In this document: positions 1 to 8,372 of the stretch, piece after piece
How the letters are laid out: the number at the start of each line of letters is the position of its first letter
Numbering within the stretch: the first letter of the stretch is position 1
Assembly: GCA_963728765.1 (NCBI GenBank)
Contig: CAVSKX010000004.1
Location: 806,001 to 870,000, forward strand
Reading direction: 5' to 3'
DNA length: 64,000 bases
DNA from: AC-32 sp963728765
GTDB lineage: Bacteria > Actinomycetota > Thermoleophilia > Gaiellales > Gaiellaceae
Translations under genes and position numbers: made by a program
Notes under the pieces: model-generated
The model's input: the letters and a program-made list of their open reading frames with translations, nothing else
The model's database searches: none
Told to the model about the DNA's origin: nothing

Positions 1-121
1 CGCCGCAGACCGCGCGGGCCGGGTTGTTCGGGCCGACGTAGAAGATCACGAACGTGATGAACGTGATCACGATGAAGAGCAGGCACGCCCACAGGATTCG
101 TCTGATCAGGTATCGGAACAC
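1..121 (-). CDS. Peptide ABC transporter permease, DppB/OppB type (N-terminal 40 codons only)
   Basis: Only the beginning of the gene lies in the window; the rest runs off the left edge. The start is a GTG at 121 preceded by GGGAGAG. The encoded N-terminus starts FRYLIRRILWACLLF and continues as one hydrophobic helix ending in FYVGPNNPAR, the usual opening of DppB/OppB permeases (RYxxRR, first membrane helix, then a GxP loop). It lies 134 bp downstream of the peptide-binding protein gene in the same direction, so it should be the second permease of that importer. A hairpin between the two genes probably lowers its expression relative to the binding protein. Confidence 0.8.
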   Translation of the reverse strand, partial: MFRYLIRRILWACLLFIVITFITFVIFYVGPNNPARAVCG

Positions 122-194
122 GCGCTCTCCCTGGAAATCTCTTTGGTGGCCTTCGGCGTCTTGGCGTTCGGACGGATCCTAACGGTGAAAGAGA

Positions 195-226
195 CGTGAG
201 GCGCCGGACTGCGCCGGCGCCTCACG
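195..226 (-). terminator. Hairpin between binding-protein gene and dppB
   Basis: Perfect 13-bp inverted repeat (195-207 pairs with 214-226, 6-nt loop), followed on the minus strand by TCTCTTT. It lies after the stop of the binding-protein gene and before the permease. Such hairpins commonly reduce read-through so that the binding protein is made in excess; that role is inferred. Confidence 0.65.
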
Positions 227-255
227 TTGTGATGCTGGTGGTTCCCTAATGCCTC

Positions 256-1935
256 CTACTTCAGCGCCATCGCCGGGATGCTGAAGTCCTGGTAGATCCC
301 CTGGTAGACGAGGGCCTTAGGGTTGACGCGGTTCGAGAAGACGTACCGGTTGTTGTACGTCCGCTCGATGGCCATCGGAGCCGCCTTGTTCATGATGTCC
401 AGGTCGAGCTGGCCGTAGACCTTGAGGCGATTCGGGCCGACGAGCCGGGCCGCCGACTCCATCTTCTTATTCCACTTCGGTGAGTTGAAGTAGGAGTAGT
501 TGACGTTGTTCTCCGCCTGGATGGACTTGCCATACAGGAGGATGTTGATCCAGTCGTACGGGTCCGGGTAGTCGGAGCACCAGCCCATCGACGTACCCAT
601 GTCGAGGTCGGTGCTGCGCTTACCCATCGCGTCGTAGATGTCCGCACCCGAGAACGGCTTCATGGTGATGTTGTTCGCCTTGAAGCCGAGGCGGATGAGG
701 TCACGCCGGACGATCTGGGCCTGAGCCGGGTTGATCGTGCCGGACGACCGGTAGCCAAGGTTGATCTTGCCGGTCTTGAAGTGGCCCTTGGCCAGCTTCC
801 TCGCCTTGGTCAGGTTCTGCTTGTAGATGGCGACGTTGCGCCAGCCGGGGACGCCCGGGTTGAAGATGTGCGTCCACGTGTTGCCCGCGTACGGGCCGGC
901 CTGGCTCACGAACGACTTGCGATCGATCGCGTAGTTGATCGCCTGCCGCAGCGCAGTGTTGCCCTTGAAGAGCGAGCGCGACGTGTTCATCGGCAGGTAG
1001 CCGGTGCAGTTCTGCGACTTCGACCAGAAGCGCGTCTTGTTGACGCCGTACTTCTTGGCGACGCCCTGCACCTCGGCCGCCGGCATGGCCGGGTCCTCGT
1101 CGATCTGGTTCGCGATCGTCTGGTTGAACAGCGTCTGCTCGTTCAGGTTCCACTGGACGTCGAGACCGGCGAGGTTCCGTGGGCGGTTCCGGCCTGGGCC
1201 CTTCTTCCAGTACGGGTTCTGCCGGATCTGCGTCAGCCGGTCCGGATCGTTTCGCGTCATGTAGTACGGCCCCGCAGACGGCATGTTCTTCTTGTTGACG
1301 TTCACGACTTCCTTCGTCAGCGGAAGCTTGAAGGAGGTGGCCTGGAAGAACGGCATCGTGATCTTCGCCATGAACGTGCCGTCGGGCTTCGTGAGGCGAA
1401 TGGTCAGCTTGTTGCCCTTGACGGTAACGCCGCTGACGCTCGTCGCCTTGCCGTCGGCGACCTTCTTGGCACCGACGATGTTGGTGCCGTTCGAGTCGGT
1501 GATGAACGGCCCGCCCGGCGACGCGAGCTGCTTGTTGGCCGTCCGGTCGATCGCCCGCTTGAAGTTCCGCGCGGTGACCTTCGAGCCATCGCTGAAGCGG
1601 AAGCCGGGGCGAATCGTGAAGGTGTACACCTTGCCGTTCCTCGACACGGTGAACTTCGAGGCAACCTCGGGGACGAGCTTGGTGCCCGAGGGCCCCGCCT
1701 TGTCGGGATAGTTGTACAGCTTCGCTGCGGTCGCGTACTCCAGCCACCACGCAGTGGTGACGTAAGCGAGCTGCTGGTCGACCTGGACGGAGGCGCCGGT
1801 GACGCCATACCGCCAGGTGCCGCCCTTCTTGAACGCGTGGGAGCTACCCGAACTCGCGCTCGCAAAGCTCGCTGCGACCAGAAGGCTTGCTCCGGCCGCA
1901 AGCATCGCGACCGCGAGCCATACCCTTCTGTGCAT
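256..1935 (-). CDS. Extracellular peptide/nickel-type solute-binding protein, family 5
   Basis: About 559 residues. The ATG at 1935 is chosen because GGAAAGGAGA stands just upstream; an in-frame ATG at 1968 has no such site. The N-terminus is a Sec signal (MHRRVW, a hydrophobic run, then ASASSG) with no lipobox cysteine. Next comes the family 5 core: GGTWRYG at the mature start, a YTFTIRPGFRFSDGS segment characteristic of DppA/OppA proteins, and a C-terminal lobe with MGWCSDYPDPYDW. It should bind oligopeptides or similar solutes outside the membrane and hand them to the flanking permeases. The gene sits between oppC (118 bp upstream) and dppB, an unusual order for the family. Substrate cannot be read from sequence. 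Confidence 0.9.
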   Translation of the reverse strand: MHRRVWLAVAMLAAGASLLVAASFASASSGSSHAFKKGGTWRYGVTGASVQVDQQLAYVTTAWWLEYATAAKLYNYPDKAGPSGTKLVPEVASKFTVSRNGKVYTFTIRPGFRFSDGSKVTARNFKRAIDRTANKQLASPGGPFITDSNGTNIVGAKKVADGKATSVSGVTVKGNKLTIRLTKPDGTFMAKITMPFFQATSFKLPLTKEVVNVNKKNMPSAGPYYMTRNDPDRLTQIRQNPYWKKGPGRNRPRNLAGLDVQWNLNEQTLFNQTIANQIDEDPAMPAAEVQGVAKKYGVNKTRFWSKSQNCTGYLPMNTSRSLFKGNTALRQAINYAIDRKSFVSQAGPYAGNTWTHIFNPGVPGWRNVAIYKQNLTKARKLAKGHFKTGKINLGYRSSGTINPAQAQIVRRDLIRLGFKANNITMKPFSGADIYDAMGKRSTDLDMGTSMGWCSDYPDPYDWINILLYGKSIQAENNVNYSYFNSPKWNKKMESAARLVGPNRLKVYGQLDLDIMNKAAPMAIERTYNNRYVFSNRVNPKALVYQGIYQDFSIPAMALK

Positions 1936-2053
1936 GTCTCTCCTTTCCGTGAGTTCGAGCCGGTGCAATGCCCGACCCGGAACGGGCGCCTGCCCCGTTC
2001 ACCGCACTAAGACGGCAAAGTTAAGAGTTGGTTAGTAGCTTCTTGAACTCGCG

Positions 2054-3115
2054 TCAGTGCTGCGAGGAACGCGGGTCGAACGCGTCCCGGAGACCGTCGC
2101 CGAGAAGGTTGAAGGCGAGGGTCGTCAGCAGCACCGCGAGGCCCGGCCAGACCATCAGCAGCGGGCGCGTCGTGTAGTACTCGGGTGCCGACGCGAGCAG
2201 GTTCCCCCAGCTCGCGGTGGGCAGCTTGATACCGAGGCCGAGGAACGAGAGGCCGGCCTCGAAGAGGACGTAGCTCGCGACGATCAGGGTCGAGTAGACG
2301 ATCATCGGCGCGATCAGATGCGGGAGAACGTGTGAGCGGATGATGCGCATGTCGCTCGCGCCGATCATCCGCGCGGCCTCGATGTACTCCTTCTCCCTGA
2401 TCGAGAGGACCTGGGCGCGCATGATTCTGGCCGGGTAGAACCAGCCGAAGATGGTGAAGATCAGGACGAGCGTGAACACCCCCTTCGGGAAGACCCCTCT
2501 GAAGGTGATCGCGTCGAGCTGCGGGCCGATCGTCGCCGCGAGCGCGACGATGAAGAGCAGCAGCGGGAAGGCCATCGTCACCTCGGTGATGCGCGAGATG
2601 GTGGTGTCGATCCAGCCGCGGAAGTACCCGGCGATCGAACCGAGGAGGACCCCGATGATCATCACCCCGAGCGTCGACAGGATGGCCACCTCGAGCGACA
2701 CCCGCGCTCCGTAGAGGAGCCGCAGGAACTCGTCCTGGCCCAGGCGGTTCGCTCCGCCGAGGACGAGGATGTCGGTCTTGTTGGTGTAGTAGTTGTCGAT
2801 GTGGGTCCACGGGTTTGCCGGCAGCAGGCTGACGGTGTCGACGGCGGCCGTGCCCGTGAAGATGTCGTCCGGGCCGTGGCCGATGAAGTGCTTCGCGATT
2901 GGCGCGCCACCGAATGCGGCCAGGATCAGGAAGATGATGAAGACGCCGCTCGCGATCGCGATCTTGTCGCGCTTGAAGCGGCGCCAGACGAGCTCCCAGT
3001 AGCCTCGGGCCTTTACCTCTTCGATCTCGCCGAGCTCGGCTCCGCTCTCGACGCCGATGGCCGCGCCGAGGCCGGCGCCGGCGTTGACGAGAACTTCTTC
3101 TTGCTTCTGAGCCAT
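2054..3115 (-). CDS. Peptide ABC transporter permease, DppC/OppC type
   Basis: 353 residues from the ATG at 3115; the open frame extends further upstream but that part (to 3265) covers hairpins and does not look like protein. An N-terminal cytoplasmic tail is followed by RFKRDKIAIASG and a first helix, the OppC_N pattern, then the transport domain with the ABC-contacting EAA loop EYIEAARMIGASDMRIIRSH and the usual C-terminal AFNLLGDGLRDAFDPR. It is the inner-membrane subunit partnering the DppB-type permease. No clear ribosome-binding site precedes the ATG; a TATAGT lies about 28 nt upstream. It is first in the transporter operon, separated from atpG by two strong hairpins. Confidence 0.9.
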   Translation of the reverse strand: MAQKQEEVLVNAGAGLGAAIGVESGAELGEIEEVKARGYWELVWRRFKRDKIAIASGVFIIFLILAAFGGAPIAKHFIGHGPDDIFTGTAAVDTVSLLPANPWTHIDNYYTNKTDILVLGGANRLGQDEFLRLLYGARVSLEVAILSTLGVMIIGVLLGSIAGYFRGWIDTTISRITEVTMAFPLLLFIVALAATIGPQLDAITFRGVFPKGVFTLVLIFTIFGWFYPARIMRAQVLSIREKEYIEAARMIGASDMRIIRSHVLPHLIAPMIVYSTLIVASYVLFEAGLSFLGLGIKLPTASWGNLLASAPEYYTTRPLLMVWPGLAVLLTTLAFNLLGDGLRDAFDPRSSQH

Positions 3116-3143
3116 GTGTAAGGGAGCCGTTAAGGCTGTCTGG

Positions 3144-3149
3144 ACTATA
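3144..3149 (-). promoter_or_regulatory. Putative -10 box (TATAGT) for the peptide transporter operon
   Basis: TATAGT on the minus strand, 28 nt before the ATG of the OppC-type permease and just after the atp-operon hairpins. No convincing -35 is visible, so this is a weak call. Confidence 0.35.
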
Positions 3150-3178
3150 GACGAGCGGGAGCCGCAGTAGTTGGTGGA

Positions 3179-3205
3179 CATGGGGGAAACCGGGTTTCCC
3201 CCATG
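3179..3205 (-). terminator. Second of two hairpins after atpG
   Basis: 12-bp perfect stem (3179-3190 with 3194-3205) around a 3-nt loop, in the spacer between atpG and the peptide transporter. It lacks a long T tract, as is common in GC-rich bacteria. Confidence 0.55.
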
Positions 3206-3224
3206 AGCCCCCTCCTCGTGCGCG

Positions 3225-3258
3225 CCGCGGCTGCGCCGCCATGTCGGCGCAGCCGCGG
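3225..3258 (-). terminator. First hairpin after atpG
   Basis: 14-bp perfect inverted repeat (3225-3238 with 3245-3258), 6-nt loop, 36 bp past the atpG stop. With the second hairpin it marks the end of the ATP synthase operon at atpG rather than at atpC. Confidence 0.6.
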
Positions 3259-3293
3259 AGAGCAAACGAGATGGGTTAGGAGAGCAAACTGCT

Positions 3294-4184
3294 CTACGCG
3301 GTCAGGGCATCGGCGCCCGCAACCACTTCCAGGATCTCCTGCGTGATCTCCGCCTGGCGGGCTCGGTTCATGTCCAGGGTGAGGCTCGAGATCAGGTCGC
3401 CCGCGTTGCCCGAGGCGTTGCGCATGGCGGTCATTCGGGCTCCCTGCTCGGAGGCGGCGGACTCGAGCAGCGCCCGGTAGAGCTCCGTCTCGACGTAGAC
3501 CGGCAGCAACCGCTGCAGGATCTCCTCGGGCTCGGGCTCGTAGATGAAGTCACCCAGCAGCGCCGCCTGCTCCCGCTCCTCCTCGCGGCGCTCCAGCAGC
3601 CGCTCGGGAATCGGCAGGACGTCCTGCTCGACCACCCGCTGCACGAGCGCCGAGACGAACTGGTTGTAGACGAGCACGACCCGGTCGACCTCGCCGTTCT
3701 CGTACAGATCCGCCGCGCGATGGGCGATCGTCTGCGCGTCGGCGTACGCGGGCTGGTCGCTGAAGCCGGTCCAGCTGGCCTCGAGGTCGTAGCCCCGGAA
3801 GGTGAGCGACGAGCGGCCCTTCTTGCCGGCGACGAGCCAGCGGACGGTGACGCCCTCGGCGCGGAGCTGCCGCTCGAGCGCGAAAGCGTGCCGCAGGACC
3901 TGCGCGTTGAACGCGCCGGCCAGGCCGCGGTCGCCGGTGAGCGCGACGATCGCCGCCGACTGCACGTCCCGCCGCTGGAGCAGCGTCAGGCCCTGCAGCG
4001 ACGTGCTCGCGCGGGCGGTGCCGACCATCAGCTCCATCATCCGGTCGGCGTACGGCCGCATCGCCTCGATCCGCGCCTGCGCACGACGGAGACGGGCCGA
4101 GGCGACGAGCTCCATCGCTTTCGTGATCTTGCGCGTGTTGCGGATCGAGCGGATCCGCCGCTTGAGGTCCTGGACGGTTGCCAT
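3294..4184 (-). CDS. atpG: F-type ATP synthase gamma subunit
   Basis: 296 residues, normal family length. The N-terminus MATVQDLKRRIRSI with NTRKITKAMELVA and the C-terminal MTAMRNASGNAGDLI ... LNRARQAEIT-type helix are the gamma signature; these two helices form the rotating coiled-coil shaft inside the alpha3beta3 ring. It follows atpA after a 241-bp spacer filled by three tandem 63-bp repeats, an unusually long gap for an atp operon. In nearly all bacteria atpD and atpC come next; here two hairpins and an unrelated transporter follow instead. Identity is certain. Confidence 0.97.
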   Translation of the reverse strand: MATVQDLKRRIRSIRNTRKITKAMELVASARLRRAQARIEAMRPYADRMMELMVGTARASTSLQGLTLLQRRDVQSAAIVALTGDRGLAGAFNAQVLRHAFALERQLRAEGVTVRWLVAGKKGRSSLTFRGYDLEASWTGFSDQPAYADAQTIAHRAADLYENGEVDRVVLVYNQFVSALVQRVVEQDVLPIPERLLERREEEREQAALLGDFIYEPEPEEILQRLLPVYVETELYRALLESAASEQGARMTAMRNASGNAGDLISSLTLDMNRARQAEITQEILEVVAGADALTA

Positions 4185-4233
4185 GACTAGTGGCTACTCC
4201 ACCACCAGGGCGATCTGCGTGTATGCCCACACC

Positions 4234-4422
4234 GTGTGTCAGACGGCCGCGCGGGCAAAGCCGGCCCGGCCTCTATGGTCGGCGTCGCAAGCGAGCGTGT
4301 GTCAGACGGCCGCGCCGGCAAAGCCGGCCCGGCCTCTATGGTCGGCGTCGCAAGCGAGCGTGTGTCAGACGGCCGCGCCGGCAAAGCCGGCCCGGCCTCT
4401 ATGGTCGGCGTCGCAAGCGAGC
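4234..4422. repeat. Three tandem 63-bp copies of the interspersed two-hairpin repeat
   Basis: Copies at 4234-4296, 4297-4359 and 4360-4422; copies 2 and 3 are identical and copy 1 differs by one base. Each holds a hairpin around GCAAAGCC and a second element GGCGTCGCAAGCG. The period of 63 is a multiple of three, so all copies read open in the same frame. The array starts 3 bp after the atpA stop and ends 50 bp before the atpG start. Same family as the copies at 6532, 7407, 12501, 18087, 24266, 26091, 26182, 28851 and 34996. Confidence 0.95.
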
Positions 4423-4425
4423 GCC

Positions 4426-5952
4426 TCATGCAGCCTGCGGCTCCTCGGAGGTCTTGAACGACTTCGCAAAGCGCTGGAGCTCGGCGTCGAGCTTCCCGCC
4501 CAGCTCGTCGGAGAGCTCCTTCGACTCACGGATCTCGGCGAGGATCGACTCGTCCGCTTTCAGGTGGTCGCGCAGCTCCTGCAGGTAGCGCGGCACGTCC
4601 TCGACCGGGATCGGGTCGAGGTGCCCGTTGACGCCGGCGTAGACCGCCGCGACCTGCTCCTCGACCGGCCACGGGTCGTACTGCGGCTGGTTCAGCAGCG
4701 CGACGAGGCGCTCGCCTAGGGCGAGGATCTTCTGCGTCGCCTGGTCGAGCTCCGAGCCGAACTGGGCGAAGGCCTCGAGCTCGCGGTACTGCGAGAGGTC
4801 GAGCTTCAGGCTGCCCGCGACCTTGTTCATCGCCTTGATCCGGGCCGAGCCACCGACGCGCGAGACCGAGATGCCGACGTTGATTGCCGGCCGGACACCC
4901 GAGAAGAAGAGCTCGGATTCGAGGAAGATCTGGCCGTCGGTGATCGAGATGACGTTCGTCGGGATGTAGGCCGACACGTCGCCGGCCTGCGTCTCGACGA
5001 CCGGCAGGGCCGTCAGTGACCCACCGCCGAGCTCGTCGGACAGCTTGCAGGCGCGCTCGAGCAGCCGCGAGTGGAGGTAGAAGACGTCGCCCGGGTAGGC
5101 CTCACGGCCGGGCGGGCGGCGCAGCAGCAGCGACATCTGGCGGTACGCGTCCGCATGCTTCGAGAGGTCGTCGTACATGACGAGCGCGTGCTTGCCCTCG
5201 AACATGAAGTACTCGCCCATCGCGCAGCCCGCGTACGGCGCCATCCACTTGATCGGCGCGGCCTCGGAGGCGGCGGCGGTGACGATGATCGTGTAGTCCA
5301 TCGCCCCCTCGTCCTTGAGCTTCTCGTGCACCTGAGCGACGGTCGAGGCCTTCTGGCCGATCGCGACGTAGACGCAGATCAGGTCCTGGTCGCGCTGGTT
5401 GAGGATCGTGTCGACGAGGATCGCGGTCTTGCCCGTCGTTCGGTCGCCGATGATCAACTCGCGCTGGCCGCGGCCGATCGGGATCATCGAGTCGATCGCC
5501 TTGATGCCGGTCTGGACCGGCTCCTTCACCGGCTGGCGCTCGATCACGCCCGGCGCCTTGAACTCCAGCGGCCGGCGCTCCGCTGCGTTGATCGGGCCCT
5601 GGCCGTCGAGCGGGTTGCCGAGGGGGTCGACGATGCGGCCGATCAGCTCGGGACCGACCGGCACGCTCGCGACCGCACCGGTGCGCTTGACCGGCTCGCC
5701 CTCCTTGACGTGCTCCCATTCGCCGAAGAGCGCCGCGCCGACGTTGTCCTCCTCGAGGTTGAACGCGAGGCCGGTGACGCCGTGCTCGAACTCGAGCATC
5801 TCCGCCGAGAGGCAGTTCTCGAGCCCGTAGACGCGGGCGATCCCGTCGCCGACCTGCAGGACCGTGCCGACCTCGGCGAGGTCGGTCTCGACGTCGTACT
5901 CCTCGATCCGCTGCTTGAGGATCGAGGCGATCTCATCCGGACGAATCTTCAA
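4426..5952 (-). CDS. atpA: F-type ATP synthase alpha subunit
   Basis: 508 residues. The Walker A loop GDRTTGKTAI (about residue 170) and the alpha signature PAINVGISVSRVGGSA (about 365-380) are intact, as is the N-terminal MKIRPDEIASILKQRI helix that contacts delta. It forms the non-catalytic nucleotide sites of F1. The start lies 12 bp after the atpH stop. After the stop comes the triple repeat and then atpG. Nothing is missing compared with the family. Confidence 0.98.
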   Translation of the reverse strand: MKIRPDEIASILKQRIEEYDVETDLAEVGTVLQVGDGIARVYGLENCLSAEMLEFEHGVTGLAFNLEEDNVGAALFGEWEHVKEGEPVKRTGAVASVPVGPELIGRIVDPLGNPLDGQGPINAAERRPLEFKAPGVIERQPVKEPVQTGIKAIDSMIPIGRGQRELIIGDRTTGKTAILVDTILNQRDQDLICVYVAIGQKASTVAQVHEKLKDEGAMDYTIIVTAAASEAAPIKWMAPYAGCAMGEYFMFEGKHALVMYDDLSKHADAYRQMSLLLRRPPGREAYPGDVFYLHSRLLERACKLSDELGGGSLTALPVVETQAGDVSAYIPTNVISITDGQIFLESELFFSGVRPAINVGISVSRVGGSARIKAMNKVAGSLKLDLSQYRELEAFAQFGSELDQATQKILALGERLVALLNQPQYDPWPVEEQVAAVYAGVNGHLDPIPVEDVPRYLQELRDHLKADESILAEIRESKELSDELGGKLDAELQRFAKSFKTSEEPQAA

Positions 5953-5964
5953 CGCTTCTCCTCT

Positions 5965-6495
5965 CTATGCCGTGACGAGCTCGCGGCGCAGCCGCTCCAG
6001 CCGGCCGCGCACGCTCGCGTCGAGGCGGTGGGATCCAACTTGCAGGACGATGCCGCCGATCAGATCGGGGTCGATACTGCGCGTGGCTTCGACCTTGCGG
6101 CCCGAAGCCTGCTCGATCTGCCGCAGCAGCGTCTGCGCCTCCTCGTCGGAGAGCTCGACCGCCGTCGTCAGCTCGGCGTGGACGATTCCCTCGTGCTCGG
6201 CGTTCAGGCGCTCGAACTCGCGAGCGATCTCCTCCAGCGAGCCCGTGCGGCCTTTGTCGGCGAGGACGAGCAGGAAGTTGCGCAGCAGCTCCTCGCCGCC
6301 GCTCAGCAGGTCCTCAAGTGCATTCGCGCGCGCGCGAGGGTCGAGCTGTGGGTTGCGCAGCAGCTCGCGCAGCTCCGGCACCTCGGCCTCGGCCTCCACG
6401 ATCTGCGCCAGCTCGTCGCGGACTGGCGCGAGCCGGTCCTGCTCGCGCGCTGCCTCGAACAGCGCGGTCGCGTAGACGCGGTCAACTACCGACAC
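5965..6495 (-). CDS. atpH: F-type ATP synthase delta subunit
   Basis: 176 residues, the usual OSCP/delta length. It begins MSVVDRVYATALFEAAREQ (the YAxALFE motif) and ends with IGGIVLQVGSHRLDASVRGRL, the conserved GGxxxxxGxxxxDxSxxxxL tail. It joins the top of F1 to the peripheral stalk b subunit. It is preceded by a 99-bp spacer containing one interspersed repeat and followed closely by atpA. In some actinobacteria (for example mycobacteria) b and delta are fused; here atpF and atpH are separate genes. Confidence 0.96.
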   Translation of the reverse strand: MSVVDRVYATALFEAAREQDRLAPVRDELAQIVEAEAEVPELRELLRNPQLDPRARANALEDLLSGGEELLRNFLLVLADKGRTGSLEEIAREFERLNAEHEGIVHAELTTAVELSDEEAQTLLRQIEQASGRKVEATRSIDPDLIGGIVLQVGSHRLDASVRGRLERLRRELVTA

Positions 6496-6531
6496 GTGCG
6501 CTCCTAACGACCGGCGTGTCGGCCGGTCGGC

Positions 6532-6591
6532 TCAGACGGCCACACGGGCAAAGCCCGTGGGGCCTGATGGCGACATCGCAAGCGACGTCTC
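6532..6591. repeat. Interspersed two-hairpin repeat between atpF and atpH
   Basis: One copy, TCAGACGGCC then CACGGGCAAAGCCCGTG (7-bp stem) then GACATCGCAAGCGACGTC (stem with one mismatch). It abuts the atpF stop at 6595. Confidence 0.9.
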
Positions 6592-6594
6592 GGC

Positions 6595-7122
6595 TCACTG
6601 CTCGTTGCGCTCCAGGACGGAGAAGTCGAGCTCGCCGACGGCCTCCTCGATCAGGCGCTTGTGGTCGGCGTCGTCGAGAGACTTCCTGGTGACCTTCGTC
6701 GCCGCCAGCATGCTCAGGTCGACGACCTCGAGCCGGATCTGCTCGAGCGCCCGGCGGGTCTCGGCCTCGATCTGCTTGCGGGTGTCCTCGAGCCGCCGCT
6801 GGCGATCCTCCTCGAGCTCCTCGCGCATCCGCCGCTCGTTGGCGTCGGCGACCCGGCGCGCCTCGCTGAGGATCTCCTCCGCGTCGGTCTGGGCACGGCC
6901 GATCAGCGCGCGGTGCTCCTCGAGCAGGCGCCGCGCCTCCTCGCGCGCACGGTCGGCCTCGTCCAGAGACGCCCGGATCCGTTCACGCCGCTCGTCGATC
7001 GCCTTCTGGATCGGGCCGAACGCGTAGCGGTTCAGCACGAAGAGCGTGATCAGGAAGCAGACGATCGTCCAGATCATCAGCCCCGGCGTGACCTGGATCA
7101 GTGGGTTCGTGGCGACCGGCAT
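6595..7122 (-). CDS. atpF: F-type ATP synthase b subunit
   Basis: 175 residues. A single N-terminal membrane helix (LMIWTIVCFLITLFVLNRYA) is followed by a long charged coiled coil rich in Glu, Arg and Ala (IDERRERIRASLDEADRA and onward), the standard b-subunit design. Two copies form the peripheral stalk holding delta and F1. It starts 4 bp after the atpE stop. Only one b-type gene is present. Confidence 0.96.
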   Translation of the reverse strand: MPVATNPLIQVTPGLMIWTIVCFLITLFVLNRYAFGPIQKAIDERRERIRASLDEADRAREEARRLLEEHRALIGRAQTDAEEILSEARRVADANERRMREELEEDRQRRLEDTRKQIEAETRRALEQIRLEVVDLSMLAATKVTRKSLDDADHKRLIEEAVGELDFSVLERNEQ

Positions 7123-7126
7123 CGGG

Positions 7127-7387
7127 CTATACGAGGACGAAGGCGAGGATCGAGCCGAGCAGGCCGTAGAACACGACGGCCTCGGTGAGCGCGAAGCCGA
7201 GCCACTGGATGCCGGTGAGCTCGCCGCGGAGCTCGGGCTGCCGGGCGACGGACTGGATCATCGACGAGAAGATCAGGCCGATGCCGACGCCGGCGCCGGC
7301 CGCGCCGAGCCCGACGCCGAGCGCGAGCCCGATCGCCTTCCCAGCCTTTGTCACATCGCCGGACGTGGCAGCAAGAAGTGTTGACAT
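7127..7387 (-). CDS. atpE: F-type ATP synthase c subunit (rotor ring)
   Basis: 86 residues, two hydrophobic helices. Helix 1 contains the glycine-rich GLGAAGAGVGIG packing motif; the cytoplasmic loop has the conserved R49-Q50-P51; helix 2 carries the ion-binding Glu69 in ALTEAVVFYGLL. Residue 70 is Ala rather than the Ser/Thr usual in sodium-binding rings and helix 1 does not show the sodium-site Gln pattern, so proton coupling is likely. Its RBS region reads GGAGGAA shortly before the ATG. Confidence 0.97.
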   Translation of the reverse strand: MSTLLAATSGDVTKAGKAIGLALGVGLGAAGAGVGIGLIFSSMIQSVARQPELRGELTGIQWLGFALTEAVVFYGLLGSILAFVLV

Positions 7388-7406
7388 TCTTCCTCCTTGT
7401 TAGTTA

Positions 7407-7464
7407 GCCGGCTCCGCCGGCAGAGCCGGCGCAGCCTCCCATGGTCGGCATCGCAAGCGATGCC
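7407..7464. repeat. Interspersed two-hairpin repeat between atpB and atpE
   Basis: A diverged copy: first hairpin GCCGGCTCCGCCGGCAGAGCC region, then a perfect 8-bp stem GGCATCGC/GCGATGCC around AA. Lies in the 127-bp spacer between the atpB stop (7515) and the atpE start (7387). Confidence 0.85.
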
Positions 7465-7514
7465 GAAGGACGTCGCCGCGCGTCTTTGAGGGTCGATGTA
7501 CCACGGGCGGCTCC

Positions 7515-8372
7515 TCAGTGCTGCGGCTCGATGGCCGCGCCGATGTAGATGGCGGACAGGGCGGCGAAGATGAACGCCTGGATTCCGACGACGATCACGA
7601 CCTCGAACAGGTAGAAGGCGGTCGCGAACGGCACGGTGAAGATGGCGAGGACGACGGACTCCAGGATGAACATCAGGCCGAGGAAGGTCAGGATCAGGAT
7701 GTGTCCCGCGAGCATGTTCGCGAACAGACGCACGCTGAGCGAGATCAGCCGCATGAACTGGCCGAGGATCTCGAGCGGCACGATCAGGAACAGCAGCGCC
7801 TTCGGCGCCTCGGGGACCCAGCTCTTGAAGTAGGCCTTCGGCCCGTTCCACCGGATGCCCTCGTAGTGCGTGAAGACGAACGTCAGCAGCGCGAGCGCGA
7901 GCGTGACCGACAGCGACGAGGTGGCGGCGTAGATGCCCCAGACCGGGACCCCGTGGTACGTCTCGCCGGTGAGCGGCAGCGGGATGAAGCCGATCAGGTT
8001 GATGACGAAGATGAAGAGGAGCAGCGAGGCCACGTACGGGAACCACCGGCCGATCGCCTTCGAGGGCAGGCCCTGCTCCGCGATCTGTACCTGCGCGATC
8101 TCGTAGACCTGCTCGCCCACCGTCTTGCGGCGGTTGAGCGTCTTGCCGCGCATCAGGAACAGGCCCAGCAGGATCGTGAGGAGGCTGCCGAGCATCAGGT
8201 ACACGACCGCCTTCGTGATCGAGAGGTTGAGCCCGCCGATGTGGATCGAGACCCACTCGTGCTGCTCGAACTCCTCGGTCGGGTCGAACTCGCCCCGCGC
8301 GAAGGCCTGCGTCGGGAGCGCCAGAAGCCATACGGCTCCGAGGATCACCCAGGCAAGGAATGCGCGCTTCAC
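7515..8372 (-). CDS. atpB: F-type ATP synthase a subunit
   Basis: 285 residues from a GTG at 8372, which overlaps the stop of the upstream gene as GTGA; AGGAG lies 8-9 nt before it. The longer open frame upstream is the shadow of the AtpI-like gene. The essential channel arginine is in SLSVRLFANMLAGH, and the final helices show EVVIVVGIQAFIFAALSAIYIG. The protein provides the two half-channels that pass protons to the c ring. The first 30 residues form an extra hydrophobic stretch (a signal-like helix) before the EFDPTEEFEQHEW segment. Confidence 0.96.
   Translation of the reverse strand: MKRAFLAWVILGAVWLLALPTQAFARGEFDPTEEFEQHEWVSIHIGGLNLSITKAVVYLMLGSLLTILLGLFLMRGKTLNRRKTVGEQVYEIAQVQIAEQGLPSKAIGRWFPYVASLLLFIFVINLIGFIPLPLTGETYHGVPVWGIYAATSSLSVTLALALLTFVFTHYEGIRWNGPKAYFKSWVPEAPKALLFLIVPLEILGQFMRLISLSVRLFANMLAGHILILTFLGLMFILESVVLAIFTVPFATAFYLFEVVIVVGIQAFIFAALSAIYIGAAIEPQH

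Noticed and set aside
4234..4422. Three 63-bp tandem repeats as a CRISPR array
   Set aside because: Units are directly adjacent with no unique spacers, no cas genes are near, and the same unit occurs singly at other intergenic sites.
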